From Parvibaculaceae bacterium (GTDB lineage Bacteria; Pseudomonadota; Alphaproteobacteria; Parvibaculales; Parvibaculaceae): DNA of 64,000 nt. Shown here piece after piece: positions 34,502 through 43,204 of this stretch. A model generated the notes under the pieces. It saw only the letters and a list, made by a program, of their open reading frames with translations. It did no database searches and was not told where the DNA came from. Position 1 is the stretch's first letter. Each line of letters opens with the position of its first letter. The DNA is taken from positions 1 to 64,000 of the forward strand of contig JAPWJY010000004.1 of NCBI GenBank assembly GCA_028283765.1. The letters run 5' to 3'. The position numbers and the translations under genes are program-made.

Positions 34502-34544
34502 TTGACAAAACTAATATGATTAGGAAATATACTAAGATAATTAG
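34502..34544 (+). promoter_or_regulatory. Promoter and two 13-bp operator-like boxes before the TetR gene
   Basis: TTGACA at 34502-34507 is an ideal -35 box; a TATACT at 34528-34533 is spaced 20 bases, longer than usual. Overlapping these are CTAATATGATTAG (34511-34523, perfect 5-bp arms) and CTAAGATAATTAG (34532-34544, one arm mismatch), 11 of 13 bases identical and 21 bases, two helical turns, apart. The second box ends just before the ATG at 34545. The layout fits TetR autorepression. Confidence 0.6.
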
Positions 34545-34556
34545 ATGGATGGTTTC

Positions 34557-35150
34557 ATGAGAGTCAATCTCGAGCGCATTCTGGAAGAGGCCGGGGGACT
34601 GGCAAACCGCCGGGGACTGGACGGCTTGTCGATGAACGATCTCGCCCAGGCATTGAACATCCGTACGCCCTCTCTTTATTCCCATGTTGCGGGCATCGAG
34701 GCGGTGAAACGTCTTCTGGCCCTTCATGGTCTGGCGGAACTCGACGCCATGATGTCGAGGGTGACGATCGGCAAGTCCGGTCCTGATGCAGTCAGGGCGC
34801 TTCTCAATGCCTATCGCGGGTTTGCCCGGAAGAATCCGGGCATCTATGCCGCGACGATACCGACGCCGCCAAGATCGGACCGTGAATGGAGCAGTGCCGT
34901 GGATCGCCTCATGGATACGCTTCATGCTTCCCTTCAGGCTTATGGGTTGCAGGGAGCCGAAATCATTCATGCGCTCCGGGGCCTGCGGAGCCTTGTGCAT
35001 GGGTTTGTGTCGCTGGAGGCCTCCGGTGCGCTCAAGCATCCCGTCGATCGCGATGAGAGTTTTGACTGGCTGGTGGAGTCCTTTCTCGCTGCACTCGAAA
35101 AAATGGCTGCTCCGTTGCGGGCAAAACAAACAGGGAGAACACGCGCATGA
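34557..35150 (+). CDS. TetR-family regulator (WHG-type)
   Basis: 197 residues. HTH in GLDGLSMNDLAQALNIRTPSLYSHVAGIEAV; C-terminal domain with IIHALRGLRSLVHGFVSLEASGA, the WHG pattern. ATG 34557 is taken; ATG 34545 would start directly after an operator box. Its stop overlaps the next start (ATGA), so the regulator leads the plus-strand catabolic operon and probably represses it until a pathway intermediate is bound. Confidence 0.9.
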   Translation: MRVNLERILEEAGGLANRRGLDGLSMNDLAQALNIRTPSLYSHVAGIEAVKRLLALHGLAELDAMMSRVTIGKSGPDAVRALLNAYRGFARKNPGIYAATIPTPPRSDREWSSAVDRLMDTLHASLQAYGLQGAEIIHALRGLRSLVHGFVSLEASGALKHPVDRDESFDWLVESFLAALEKMAAPLRAKQTGRTRA

Positions 35151-36034
35151 AAACCACAACGCGCCTTCGGGAACTGTTGAGCAAGCCTGATATTATCGTC
35201 GCGCCGGGCGCCTATGACGGCATCACCGCGCGGCTTGCCGAGCAGGCAGGGTTTCCAGTGGTCTATATGACGGGTGCGGGCACGTCGATGGCGCGTGGGT
35301 TCCCGGATTTCGGTCTGCTGAGCATGAGTGAAATGGTCGAGAACGCGGGCGTGATGGCGCGTTCCATCAGCGTGCCTCTCATCTCCGATGCCGACACGGG
35401 CTATGGCAATGAACTCAATGTGACGCGCGCCGTGCGCGAATTCGAGACGCGGGGTGTCGCGGGCATCCACATCGAGGATCAGGTGTCGCCCAAGCGCTGC
35501 GGTCATCTTGACGGCAAGGTTGTCGTCTCTCATGAAGAGTTCATCTCGAAGATCAGGGCCGCCGTTGCAGCGCGGCGCGATCCCGATTTCCTGATTATCG
35601 CCCGCACGGATGCGCGCGCCGTCACCAGCTTCGAGGATGCGATCGGGCGCGCCAATGCTGCGCTGGGGATGGGGGCGGACATGGCCTTCGTGGAAGCGGT
35701 TCAGACGGCGGAGGAGTTGTCATCGGTGCCCCGGCTGGTGAAGGGCCCGTGCCTGCTCAATGTGGTGCCGGGCGGCAAGACGCCGCGCATCACGATGGAA
35801 GAGGCGCAGGCGCTTGGCTACCGGCTTGCCATCCACCCCGGCGTTCTGCTGGGCGCGGTGATCGTGGCCGCCGATCAGGCGCTCCAGAAACTCAGGGCAA
35901 CAGGAGAGCCGCCGAACATTCCACAGGGCGCGACCGTCATGGATACATTCCGCCGCTTCGGCGCGGATGAATGGAATGCGCTGCGCCGCCAGTTCGCAGA
36001 TGAGGAGCAGCAGCATGGCCAGAACGCTCTTTGA
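35147..36034 (+). CDS. Isocitrate lyase/PEP mutase family lyase (PrpB-like)
   Basis: 295 residues, the length of 2-methylisocitrate lyase. Metal-binding DADTGYG (81-87), the catalytic loop KRCGH (116-120) after HIEDQV, and LIIARTDARA are all present. The family cleaves C-C bonds of 2-methylisocitrate, 2,3-dimethylmalate or oxaloacetate, usually releasing pyruvate. No citrate/methylcitrate synthase (PrpC) is nearby, and the hydro-lyase next door is LeuC/LeuD-like, so a classical methylcitrate cycle is doubtful. It overlaps both neighbours (4 and 20 bases). Confidence 0.9.
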   Translation: MKTTTRLRELLSKPDIIVAPGAYDGITARLAEQAGFPVVYMTGAGTSMARGFPDFGLLSMSEMVENAGVMARSISVPLISDADTGYGNELNVTRAVREFETRGVAGIHIEDQVSPKRCGHLDGKVVVSHEEFISKIRAAVAARRDPDFLIIARTDARAVTSFEDAIGRANAALGMGADMAFVEAVQTAEELSSVPRLVKGPCLLNVVPGGKTPRITMEEAQALGYRLAIHPGVLLGAVIVAADQALQKLRATGEPPNIPQGATVMDTFRRFGADEWNALRRQFADEEQQHGQNAL

Positions 36035-37412
36035 AAAGATCTGGGACGCGCATGTAATCCGTGATCTCGGCGATGGCTGGGCGCTCCTCCATATCGACCG
36101 GCATCTGCTTCATGATCTTTCAGGCCCTCCGGCGCTCGACGAGATTGCCCGGCGTGGCCTCGCAGTGTGCAATCCCGGGCTTGTTTTCGCGACCCCCGAT
36201 CATGCCGTCTCAAGCAGGCCGGGGCGCGATGCCAAAAGCTTTGAGCTCGGGGGCTATCTCTATGACATGCTGAAAAGCCGGTCGCAGGCGGCACATATCC
36301 GCTTTTTCGATCTCGGCCAGGAAGGGCAGGGCATCGTTCATGTCATGGGGCCTGAGCTTGGCCTGGTGCTGCCGGGCGTCACGCTCATTTGCGGCGACAG
36401 CCACACATGCACCAATGGCGGCCTTGGGGCGCTGGCCTTCGGCGTTGGCCAGTCGGAAAGCGCTCATGCGCTTGCGACGCAGACGCTGCGCCAGAAAAAA
36501 CCGAAGCTGATGCGTGTGCGGTTTGAAGGTGCGATAGGGCAAGGGGTGACGCCGAAGGATCTGATCCTTCATCTCATCGGCAGTCTTGGTGCGGCGGCGG
36601 GCTCCGGCTATGCGATCGAGTATGCGGGCTCGGCCATACGCGCCATGCCGGTCGAGGGCCGCCTCACCATCTGCAATCTCTCGGTGGAACTCGGCGCGAA
36701 ATATGGGCTCGTCGCGCCCGACGAAAAGACCTTCGCCTTTCTCGAAGGCAGGCGTTTTACGCCACAGGGCGCCAGCTTCAATGAAGCCGTCGCCAGTTGG
36801 CGGGAGCTTTTCAGCGATGACGATGCCCGCTTCGACCGCGAGGAGGTGATTGATGTCGGCTCGATTTCACCCACGGTCACCTGGGGCACCAGTCCCGAAC
36901 AGGTGATCCCCATCGACGGGGTGGTGCCCGACCCGGCGGCGGCGTCCGATCCGGAGGAGAGAAAGACCCGCCAGGCGGCGCTCGATTATATGGGGCTCGA
37001 AGCGGGTCGTCCCATCGCAGGCACCAAAATCGACTGGGTTTTCATCGGCTCCTGCACGAATTCGCGGATCACCGATCTGCGCGAGGCGGCGGCGCTGGCG
37101 CGGGGTCATCATGTCGCCCGTGGCGTTACGGCCTGGGTGGTGCCGGGCTCTGAAACCGTCAAGCGCCAGGCGGAGGCGGAGGGGCTTGACCATATTTTCC
37201 GCTCTGCCGGTTTCGAGTGGCGGGAGCCGGGGTGCAGCCTTTGCGTCGCGGCGAATGGCGAAAGCGTGCCTTCCGGCGCGCGTGCCGTCTCGACCTCGAA
37301 CCGCAATTTCGTCGGAAGGCAGGGGTCCGGCGCGCGCACGCATCTGGCAAGCCCGGCCATGGCCGCCGCCGCCGCCATCATGGGCGAACTCACCGACGTG
37401 AGAAGGATATGA
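36015..37412 (+). CDS. Aconitase-family hydro-lyase, large subunit (LeuC-like)
   Basis: 465 residues. The 4Fe-4S cysteines lie in IGSCTNSRITD and EPGCSLCVAANGE; ICGDSHTCTNGGLGALAFGVG and GSETVKRQAEAEG are also conserved. It resembles 3-isopropylmalate dehydratase, but a biosynthetic role is unlikely between a lyase and a PrpD gene. Related two-subunit enzymes include dimethylmaleate hydratase, which works with a PrpB-type dimethylmalate lyase. ATG 36015 has GAGGAG upstream and overlaps the lyase gene by 20 bases. Confidence 0.9.
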   Translation: MARTLFEKIWDAHVIRDLGDGWALLHIDRHLLHDLSGPPALDEIARRGLAVCNPGLVFATPDHAVSSRPGRDAKSFELGGYLYDMLKSRSQAAHIRFFDLGQEGQGIVHVMGPELGLVLPGVTLICGDSHTCTNGGLGALAFGVGQSESAHALATQTLRQKKPKLMRVRFEGAIGQGVTPKDLILHLIGSLGAAAGSGYAIEYAGSAIRAMPVEGRLTICNLSVELGAKYGLVAPDEKTFAFLEGRRFTPQGASFNEAVASWRELFSDDDARFDREEVIDVGSISPTVTWGTSPEQVIPIDGVVPDPAAASDPEERKTRQAALDYMGLEAGRPIAGTKIDWVFIGSCTNSRITDLREAAALARGHHVARGVTAWVVPGSETVKRQAEAEGLDHIFRSAGFEWREPGCSLCVAANGESVPSGARAVSTSNRNFVGRQGSGARTHLASPAMAAAAAIMGELTDVRRI

Positions 37413-38020
37413 CCATGCAGGCATTCACATCGGTAAGCGGAGCCGCTGCCCCGCTGATGCTGTCCAATGTCGATACCGATGTCATCATCCGTATCGAACG
37501 GCTGACGAGTGGAGCAGACCTCGGGCATTTTGCTTTCGAGGCTCTGCGCTATCTGCCTGACGGGACACCCGATCCGGAATGCGTGCTCAACGAGCCGCGC
37601 TTTTCCGGCGCGCCGATCCTGCTTGCAGGGCGGAATTTCGGCTGCGGCTCTTCGCGTGAAGGCGCTGTCACCGCTCTGATGGGCATGGGGGTGCGCTGCG
37701 TCATCGCGCCGGGCTTCGGCGACATCTTCTTCGCCAACAGCTTCCGCAATGGCCTTCTGCCCGTGGTGCTGGCGGAAGAAATTGTGGAGCGGCTGGCGGC
37801 GCAATCCCGTGACGGAAATTTCACGGTCGATCTGCAAAGCCAGACTGTCGAAGCGCCGTCCGGCGAACAGGTGGCGTTTTCAGTCGACAAGCTTCAGCGC
37901 GACGGATTGCTGGAAGGGCTGGACGATATTGGCCTCACCTTGAAAAGCAGCGCCGACATCCATGCCTGGCAAATGGCTGACCGCGTGCATCGCCCGTGGG
38001 TCTGGCAAACAGAAAGATAA
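37409..38020 (+). CDS. Aconitase-family hydro-lyase, small subunit (LeuD-like)
   Basis: 203 residues, swivel domain: SNVDTDVIIRIERL at the start, GRNFGCGSSREGAVTAL with the substrate-binding Ser-Arg, and FGDIFFANSFRNGLLPV. It pairs with the LeuC-like subunit, whose stop overlaps its ATG (ATGA). The usual LeuD His after SSRE is Gly here, and the loop after IIRIERL differs from isopropylmalate enzymes, hinting at another hydroxy-diacid. Confidence 0.9.
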   Translation: MTMQAFTSVSGAAAPLMLSNVDTDVIIRIERLTSGADLGHFAFEALRYLPDGTPDPECVLNEPRFSGAPILLAGRNFGCGSSREGAVTALMGMGVRCVIAPGFGDIFFANSFRNGLLPVVLAEEIVERLAAQSRDGNFTVDLQSQTVEAPSGEQVAFSVDKLQRDGLLEGLDDIGLTLKSSADIHAWQMADRVHRPWVWQTER

Positions 38021-38028
38021 GGGCCGAT

Positions 38029-39459
38029 ATGATGGCAACTGCAAACCGTCCCACGACCGACCCTGAAGGAGTCACCGGGACTCTCTCCGCCTGGCTTGCG
38101 CAGCTTTCTCTGGATGATGTGCCGGAGGCCGTGCGTGAACGCGCCAAATATCTGCTGCTGGATGGCATTGGCTGCGCTTTCGTCGGAGCGAAGCTGCCAT
38201 GGTCGGCGCTTGCGGTCGAGGCGGTGACGCGATTTGAGGGCCGGGGCGAAAAGACCATTATCGGCTGGGGCCGCACGACGGCCGGGCCTGCCGCCGCCCT
38301 TCTCAACGGCACGTTCATTCAGGGTTTCGAGCTTGATGATTTTCATCCGCTTGGGCCGCTTCACAGCGCTTCATTGATTATTCCCTCGCTTCTGGCCTGT
38401 GCCGAGGAACTGGAGAATGTATCGGGCAGCGCCTTCCTGCTGGGTGCCATCAAGGCCTTCGAGGTGGGCCCCCGCGTGGGCATGGCGCTGCATGGTGCGG
38501 AGATGCTGTCGCGCGGCTGGCATTCGGGCGCCGTCTTCGGCACGCACGCGAGCGCCGTCGCCGCGGGGTCGCTGCTGGGGCTTGACCCTGCCGGATATGA
38601 AGATGCGCTGGGTCTTGCGGGCACCCAGTCCGCGGGATTGATGGCGGCGCAATATGAGGCCATGTGCAAGCGCATGCACCATGGCATGGCGTCCCGGAAT
38701 GGTCTTTATGCGGCGCATCTGGCAGCGGCGGGCTATACCGGCATCAAGCGGGTCTTCGAGCGTGAATATGGCGGCTTTCTGTCGGTCTTCGGCGAGGGGC
38801 ACGCCCCGGACTCAAGCCAGATCACCCGGGAGCTTGGGGAGAGCTGGGAGACGCAGCGCATCGTCGTCAAGCCATACGCCGCGATGGGCGCGCTCCATGC
38901 ACCTCTCGATGCGCTCTTCGAGATCGCCGCGCGGCGGCCTTTGCGCGCGGACGAGATCGTCAAGGTCGATGTCGATATGTCTCATGCGGCTTATCATCAT
39001 GGCTGGTGGAAGGTCGAGCGGCCTCTTGAACCCATCGGCGCGCAGATGAATGTGGCCTACGCGCTTGCCGTCGCCATTCTCGACGGCGCTGCGATGGTGG
39101 CGCAGTTCTCACCGCAGCGCATTGCCGAGGATGATGTATGGGCGCTTATTCCCAAAATCGAGGCGCATCATGATGCCGGATTCGACAAGGCGGGCGCAAC
39201 CAGCCGGGGTGCCACGCGCGTCAGGATTCGTTTCACTGACGGAACGACGGAAGAGTGCTTCACCGCCGTGTCGCGGGGCATCCTGTCGCCCATTCCCGGG
39301 GACGAGGTGCTCGCCAAGTTCCGCACCCTCACAAGGGACATCGTCGACTCCCGTCGCATCGGGCGGATTGAGGATTGCGTCCTCAACATCGAAAGACTGG
39401 GAGACCTGAAGGAACTGACCGGATTGCTCGCCGAACCGGTCGAGCCTGTATTTCGCTGA
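38029..39459 (+). CDS. MmgE/PrpD family protein, copy 2
   Basis: 476 residues. YLLLDGIGCAFVGAKLPWS, QGFELDDFHPLGPLHSASLIIPSLLA and GLAGTQSAGLMAAQYEAMCKRMHHGMASRNG are the family blocks. It differs clearly from copy 1 (26948-28291), so they are not a recent duplication. Last gene of the TetR-lyase-LeuCD-like operon, starting 8 bases after the small subunit. Likely dehydrates, isomerises or decarboxylates the acid handled by its neighbours. Confidence 0.88.
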   Translation: MMATANRPTTDPEGVTGTLSAWLAQLSLDDVPEAVRERAKYLLLDGIGCAFVGAKLPWSALAVEAVTRFEGRGEKTIIGWGRTTAGPAAALLNGTFIQGFELDDFHPLGPLHSASLIIPSLLACAEELENVSGSAFLLGAIKAFEVGPRVGMALHGAEMLSRGWHSGAVFGTHASAVAAGSLLGLDPAGYEDALGLAGTQSAGLMAAQYEAMCKRMHHGMASRNGLYAAHLAAAGYTGIKRVFEREYGGFLSVFGEGHAPDSSQITRELGESWETQRIVVKPYAAMGALHAPLDALFEIAARRPLRADEIVKVDVDMSHAAYHHGWWKVERPLEPIGAQMNVAYALAVAILDGAAMVAQFSPQRIAEDDVWALIPKIEAHHDAGFDKAGATSRGATRVRIRFTDGTTEECFTAVSRGILSPIPGDEVLAKFRTLTRDIVDSRRIGRIEDCVLNIERLGDLKELTGLLAEPVEPVFR

Positions 39460-39481
39460 CACCCCACCGAGGTAATCCGAC

Positions 39482-39796
39482 ATGAATTATATAGCGCTGT
39501 TTTTTGCGGGCGCCTTTTTCTGCAACTGCATTCCGCATCTCTGTGCCGGATTGCAGGGCATGCCGTTTCCGACACCGTTCGCAAAGCCGCGCGGTATCGG
39601 AAATTCGTCGCCCTTCGTCAACTTTATCTGGGGCGCATTCAATTTCGGAGTCGGACTCTTTATCCTCTCAAGGCATCCGGTGCTGACTGGTCTCAATCTG
39701 GATTGCCTCGCGCTGGCTGCGGGCGCGCTGGCGCTCGGCACGTATCTCTCGCGTCATTTCGGCAAGGTCAGATCCGGGGACAGGTTTTCCGCCTGA
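39482..39796 (+). CDS. Small hydrophobic membrane protein, function unknown
   Basis: 104 residues, about three hydrophobic segments (IALFFAGAFFCNCIPHL, FIWGAFNFGVGLFIL, CLALAAGALALGTYL). The stretch IPHLCAGLQGMPFPTPFAKPRGIGNSSPFVN resembles a recurring family of short proteobacterial membrane proteins of unknown role. It starts 22 bases after the PrpD-like stop and may be cotranscribed; a strong hairpin follows. Confidence 0.7.
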   Translation: MNYIALFFAGAFFCNCIPHLCAGLQGMPFPTPFAKPRGIGNSSPFVNFIWGAFNFGVGLFILSRHPVLTGLNLDCLALAAGALALGTYLSRHFGKVRSGDRFSA

Positions 39797-39807
39797 TTTG
39801 TAGAAAT

Positions 39808-39855
39808 CACAAGCATGTCACCGCCCGCTCTGAACGGGGTGGTGACATGCTTGTG
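39808..39855. terminator. Long perfect hairpin between convergent genes
   Basis: CACAAGCATGTCACC (39808-39822) is exactly complementary to GGTGACATGCTTGTG (39841-39855), a 15-bp stem with an 18-base GC-rich loop. It lies between the membrane protein stop (39796) and the convergent dehydrogenase stop (39864). No T-run follows, so it may protect 3' ends or act as a bidirectional terminator. Confidence 0.6.
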
Positions 39856-39863
39856 AGGCTTGA

Positions 39864-40973
<1,110 letters not shown>

Positions 40974-41030
40974 GGGGGACTCTCCGAAAAACTGGGATTT
41001 GGGGAAACTTAGCCTGACTCAGCACGGGCG

Positions 41031-41480
41031 TCACGCCCGCTTTTCCCAGCGTCCGGTGTCGTTCTGCTGCCAGTAGGTGGTGTCGTGGCCTTCCGCCTTG
41101 AGGCGTTTCCACTGTTCGCGGGCGTGCGCCAGCGCCTCGTCGTCGCGGCCGTCGAACATGAGGACGCAGCGCGTATATCCGGCGATGTCGCCTGCCTCTG
41201 CCCCGTCGACGAGGAAAAGCACGTCGGCATTGTTGGGGTTTTCCTCCCCGGCGGTCAGGAAAACCGGCTGCTGTTCGGGAGGGCCGTCCGCGCGGGTGCC
41301 ATGAGGCAGGAAGCTGCCCTCGCTGTAGGTCCACAGGCTGGTGTCGAGGGCCTCCACCCGTTCAGGATTGCCGGCCTGCACCACGGCCTTCCAGCCGCGC
41401 GCCAGCGAACGCTCGAGCAGGTCCGGCAGAACCTTCTCGAGCGTCGACTGTTGCAGGTGATAGAAAAGCACCTCGGTCAT
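41031..41480 (-). CDS. holC: DNA polymerase III chi subunit
   Basis: 149 residues. MTEVLFYHLQQSTLEKVLPDLLERSLARGWKAVVQ at the start, LWTYSEGSFLPHGT and PVFLTAGEENPNNADVLFLVDG in the middle are characteristic. Chi links the clamp loader to single-strand binding protein at the replication fork. It follows pepA by seven bases, a classic pair. Confidence 0.93.
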   Translation of the reverse strand: MTEVLFYHLQQSTLEKVLPDLLERSLARGWKAVVQAGNPERVEALDTSLWTYSEGSFLPHGTRADGPPEQQPVFLTAGEENPNNADVLFLVDGAEAGDIAGYTRCVLMFDGRDDEALAHAREQWKRLKAEGHDTTYWQQNDTGRWEKRA

Positions 41481-41487
41481 GCGGGGA

Positions 41488-42978
41488 TTACTTTTCGTAA
41501 TGTTCCGCCACCAGGCGATTGAGCAGGCGGATGCCCCAGCCCGAACCCCAGCTCGTGTTGGTTGCGGTCGAAGGCGAGGCCATGGCCGTGCCCGCGATGT
41601 CGAGATGGGCCCACGGCACATTGTTCACGAATTTTTCCAGGAACTGCGCCGCAGTGATCGACCCGCCGTCGCGCCCGCCCACATTCTTCATGTCGGCGAA
41701 CTTCGACTCGATCATCTTGGTGTAGGCGGGGCCCATCGGCATGCGCCAGACTTTCTCGCCCTCTGCGAGGCCGAGATCGTAGAGTTCGGCCGAGAGCTTG
41801 TCGCTGTTGGAGAAAAGGCCCGCATATTCCTTGCCGAGCGCCACCATGATCGCGCCGGTCAGCGTGGCCAGATCGACCATGAATTTCGGCTTGAAGCGGT
41901 TCTGCGTGTACCAGAGCGCGTCGGCAAGCACGAGGCGGCCTTCGGCGTCGGTGTTGATGACCTCGATGGTCTGCCCCGACATGGAGGTGACGATGTCGCC
42001 GGGGCGCTGGGCGTTGGCGTCGGGCATGTTCTCGACAAGTCCGATGACGCCGACGGCGTTGACCTTGGCCTTGCGCGCGCCGAGCGCATAAAGCAGGCCG
42101 GTGACGCAGGCGGCGCCGCCCATATCGCCCTTCATGTCTTCCATGCCGCCGGCGGGCTTGATCGAGATGCCGCCGGTGTCGAAGGTCACGCCCTTGCCGA
42201 CGAAGGCGACCGGGGCGTCGCCGGGCTTGCCGCCGGACCATGTCATGACGACGAGCTGGCTGTCGCGCACGCTGCCCTGGCCCACGCCCAGCAGCGAGCC
42301 CATGCCAAGCTTCAGCATCTGGGCTTCGGACAGCACCTCCACTTTCACGCCGACCTTGGTGAGCGTCCTGGCGCGGCGTGCGAATTCGGCCGGATAAAGG
42401 ATATTGGCGGGTTCGTTCACCAGATCGCGGGCGATATTGATGCCTTCCGCGATTTTTTCATGCACGGTGAAGGCGCGGCGTGCGGCGGCGGCGCCCGGCG
42501 TGAGAATGGTGAGCCTGCCCAGCCGGACAGCGTCCTCTTTGGACTTGCCGGTCTTGTATTTGTCGAATCTGTAGGCGCGCAGCGTAGCCCCGAAGGCGAC
42601 CCGGGCGGCAATGTCACCAGCGGGGAGGCTGCATCCCTTTACTTCATCGATTGCGATGCTGGCGGCGGTTTCCCTGGCTGATTCGAGCCTTCCAACGATT
42701 TCGCCGCCCGCTTTTTCAAAGGCGAGGGCGTCAAGGTCGCCGGCCTTGCCGAGGCCGACCAGACAGACGCGGGAAACGGCGACGCCTGCCGCGCCGAGGA
42801 CTTCAACCGAACTGCCTGCCTTGCCGGTAAAAGCTGAAGCCTTCGCCGCCCGGGAAACTGCGCCAGCCGTGGCCTTGTCCACCTCGGCGGCCCGCCCCGT
42901 CAGCGTCCTGCCTTCGGTGACGAGGAGGATGAGGGAGCCCGTTTTGGGCACAGAAAACTCGGCAAAACTGATGTTCAT
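41488..42978 (-). CDS. pepA: Leucyl aminopeptidase (M17)
   Basis: 496 residues. N-terminal macro-like domain, then the M17 catalytic domain with [26 protein letters not shown] (metal-binding Lys and Asp) and the signature [15 protein letters not shown] cytoplasmic hexameric dizinc or dimanganese exopeptidase; in some bacteria it also binds DNA. ATG 42978 (MNISFAEF) is the family start. Divergent from lptF across 226 bases, the usual arrangement. Confidence 0.96.
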   Translation of the reverse strand: MNISFAEFSVPKTGSLILLVTEGRTLTGRAAEVDKATAGAVSRAAKASAFTGKAGSSVEVLGAAGVAVSRVCLVGLGKAGDLDALAFEKAGGEIVGRLESARETAASIAIDEVKGCSLPAGDIAARVAFGATLRAYRFDKYKTGKSKEDAVRLGRLTILTPGAAAARRAFTVHEKIAEGINIARDLVNEPANILYPAEFARRARTLTKVGVKVEVLSEAQMLKLGMGSLLGVGQGSVRDSQLVVMTWSGGKPGDAPVAFVGKGVTFDTGGISIKPAGGMEDMKGDMGGAACVTGLLYALGARKAKVNAVGVIGLVENMPDANAQRPGDIVTSMSGQTIEVINTDAEGRLVLADALWYTQNRFKPKFMVDLATLTGAIMVALGKEYAGLFSNSDKLSAELYDLGLAEGEKVWRMPMGPAYTKMIESKFADMKNVGGRDGGSITAAQFLEKFVNNVPWAHLDIAGTAMASPSTATNTSWGSGWGIRLLNRLVAEHYEK

Positions 42979-43204
42979 GGTTTGGTCTTTCTTGTCCAGC
43001 AAGTAGGCGGTTATGGCGGTCCGGCCGCTTCTCAGCTCCGGCCGAGCTTTTTCATGCCGGAAAAATAGGATACCCATATGATCCGGGCTTGCTTGATCCT
43101 ACCGGAACTCTCTGACAGTAAAAGGCCCTGCGGGCCGATCCTGCTCCATATAGGGCGAAGGGCGAACAAATGCCCAAGCCGAAACCGCCCAGCCGGACGA
43201 CCCG

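Noticed and set aside
36015-38020. Leucine-biosynthesis leuCD
   Set aside because: Context (TetR, PrpB-type lyase, PrpD-type protein) and changed small-subunit loop argue for a catabolic hydratase.
35147-39459. Classical methylcitrate (prp) operon
   Set aside because: No prpC, and the hydro-lyase is LeuCD-like instead of AcnD/AcnB with PrpF; annotated more cautiously as a PrpB-like pathway.
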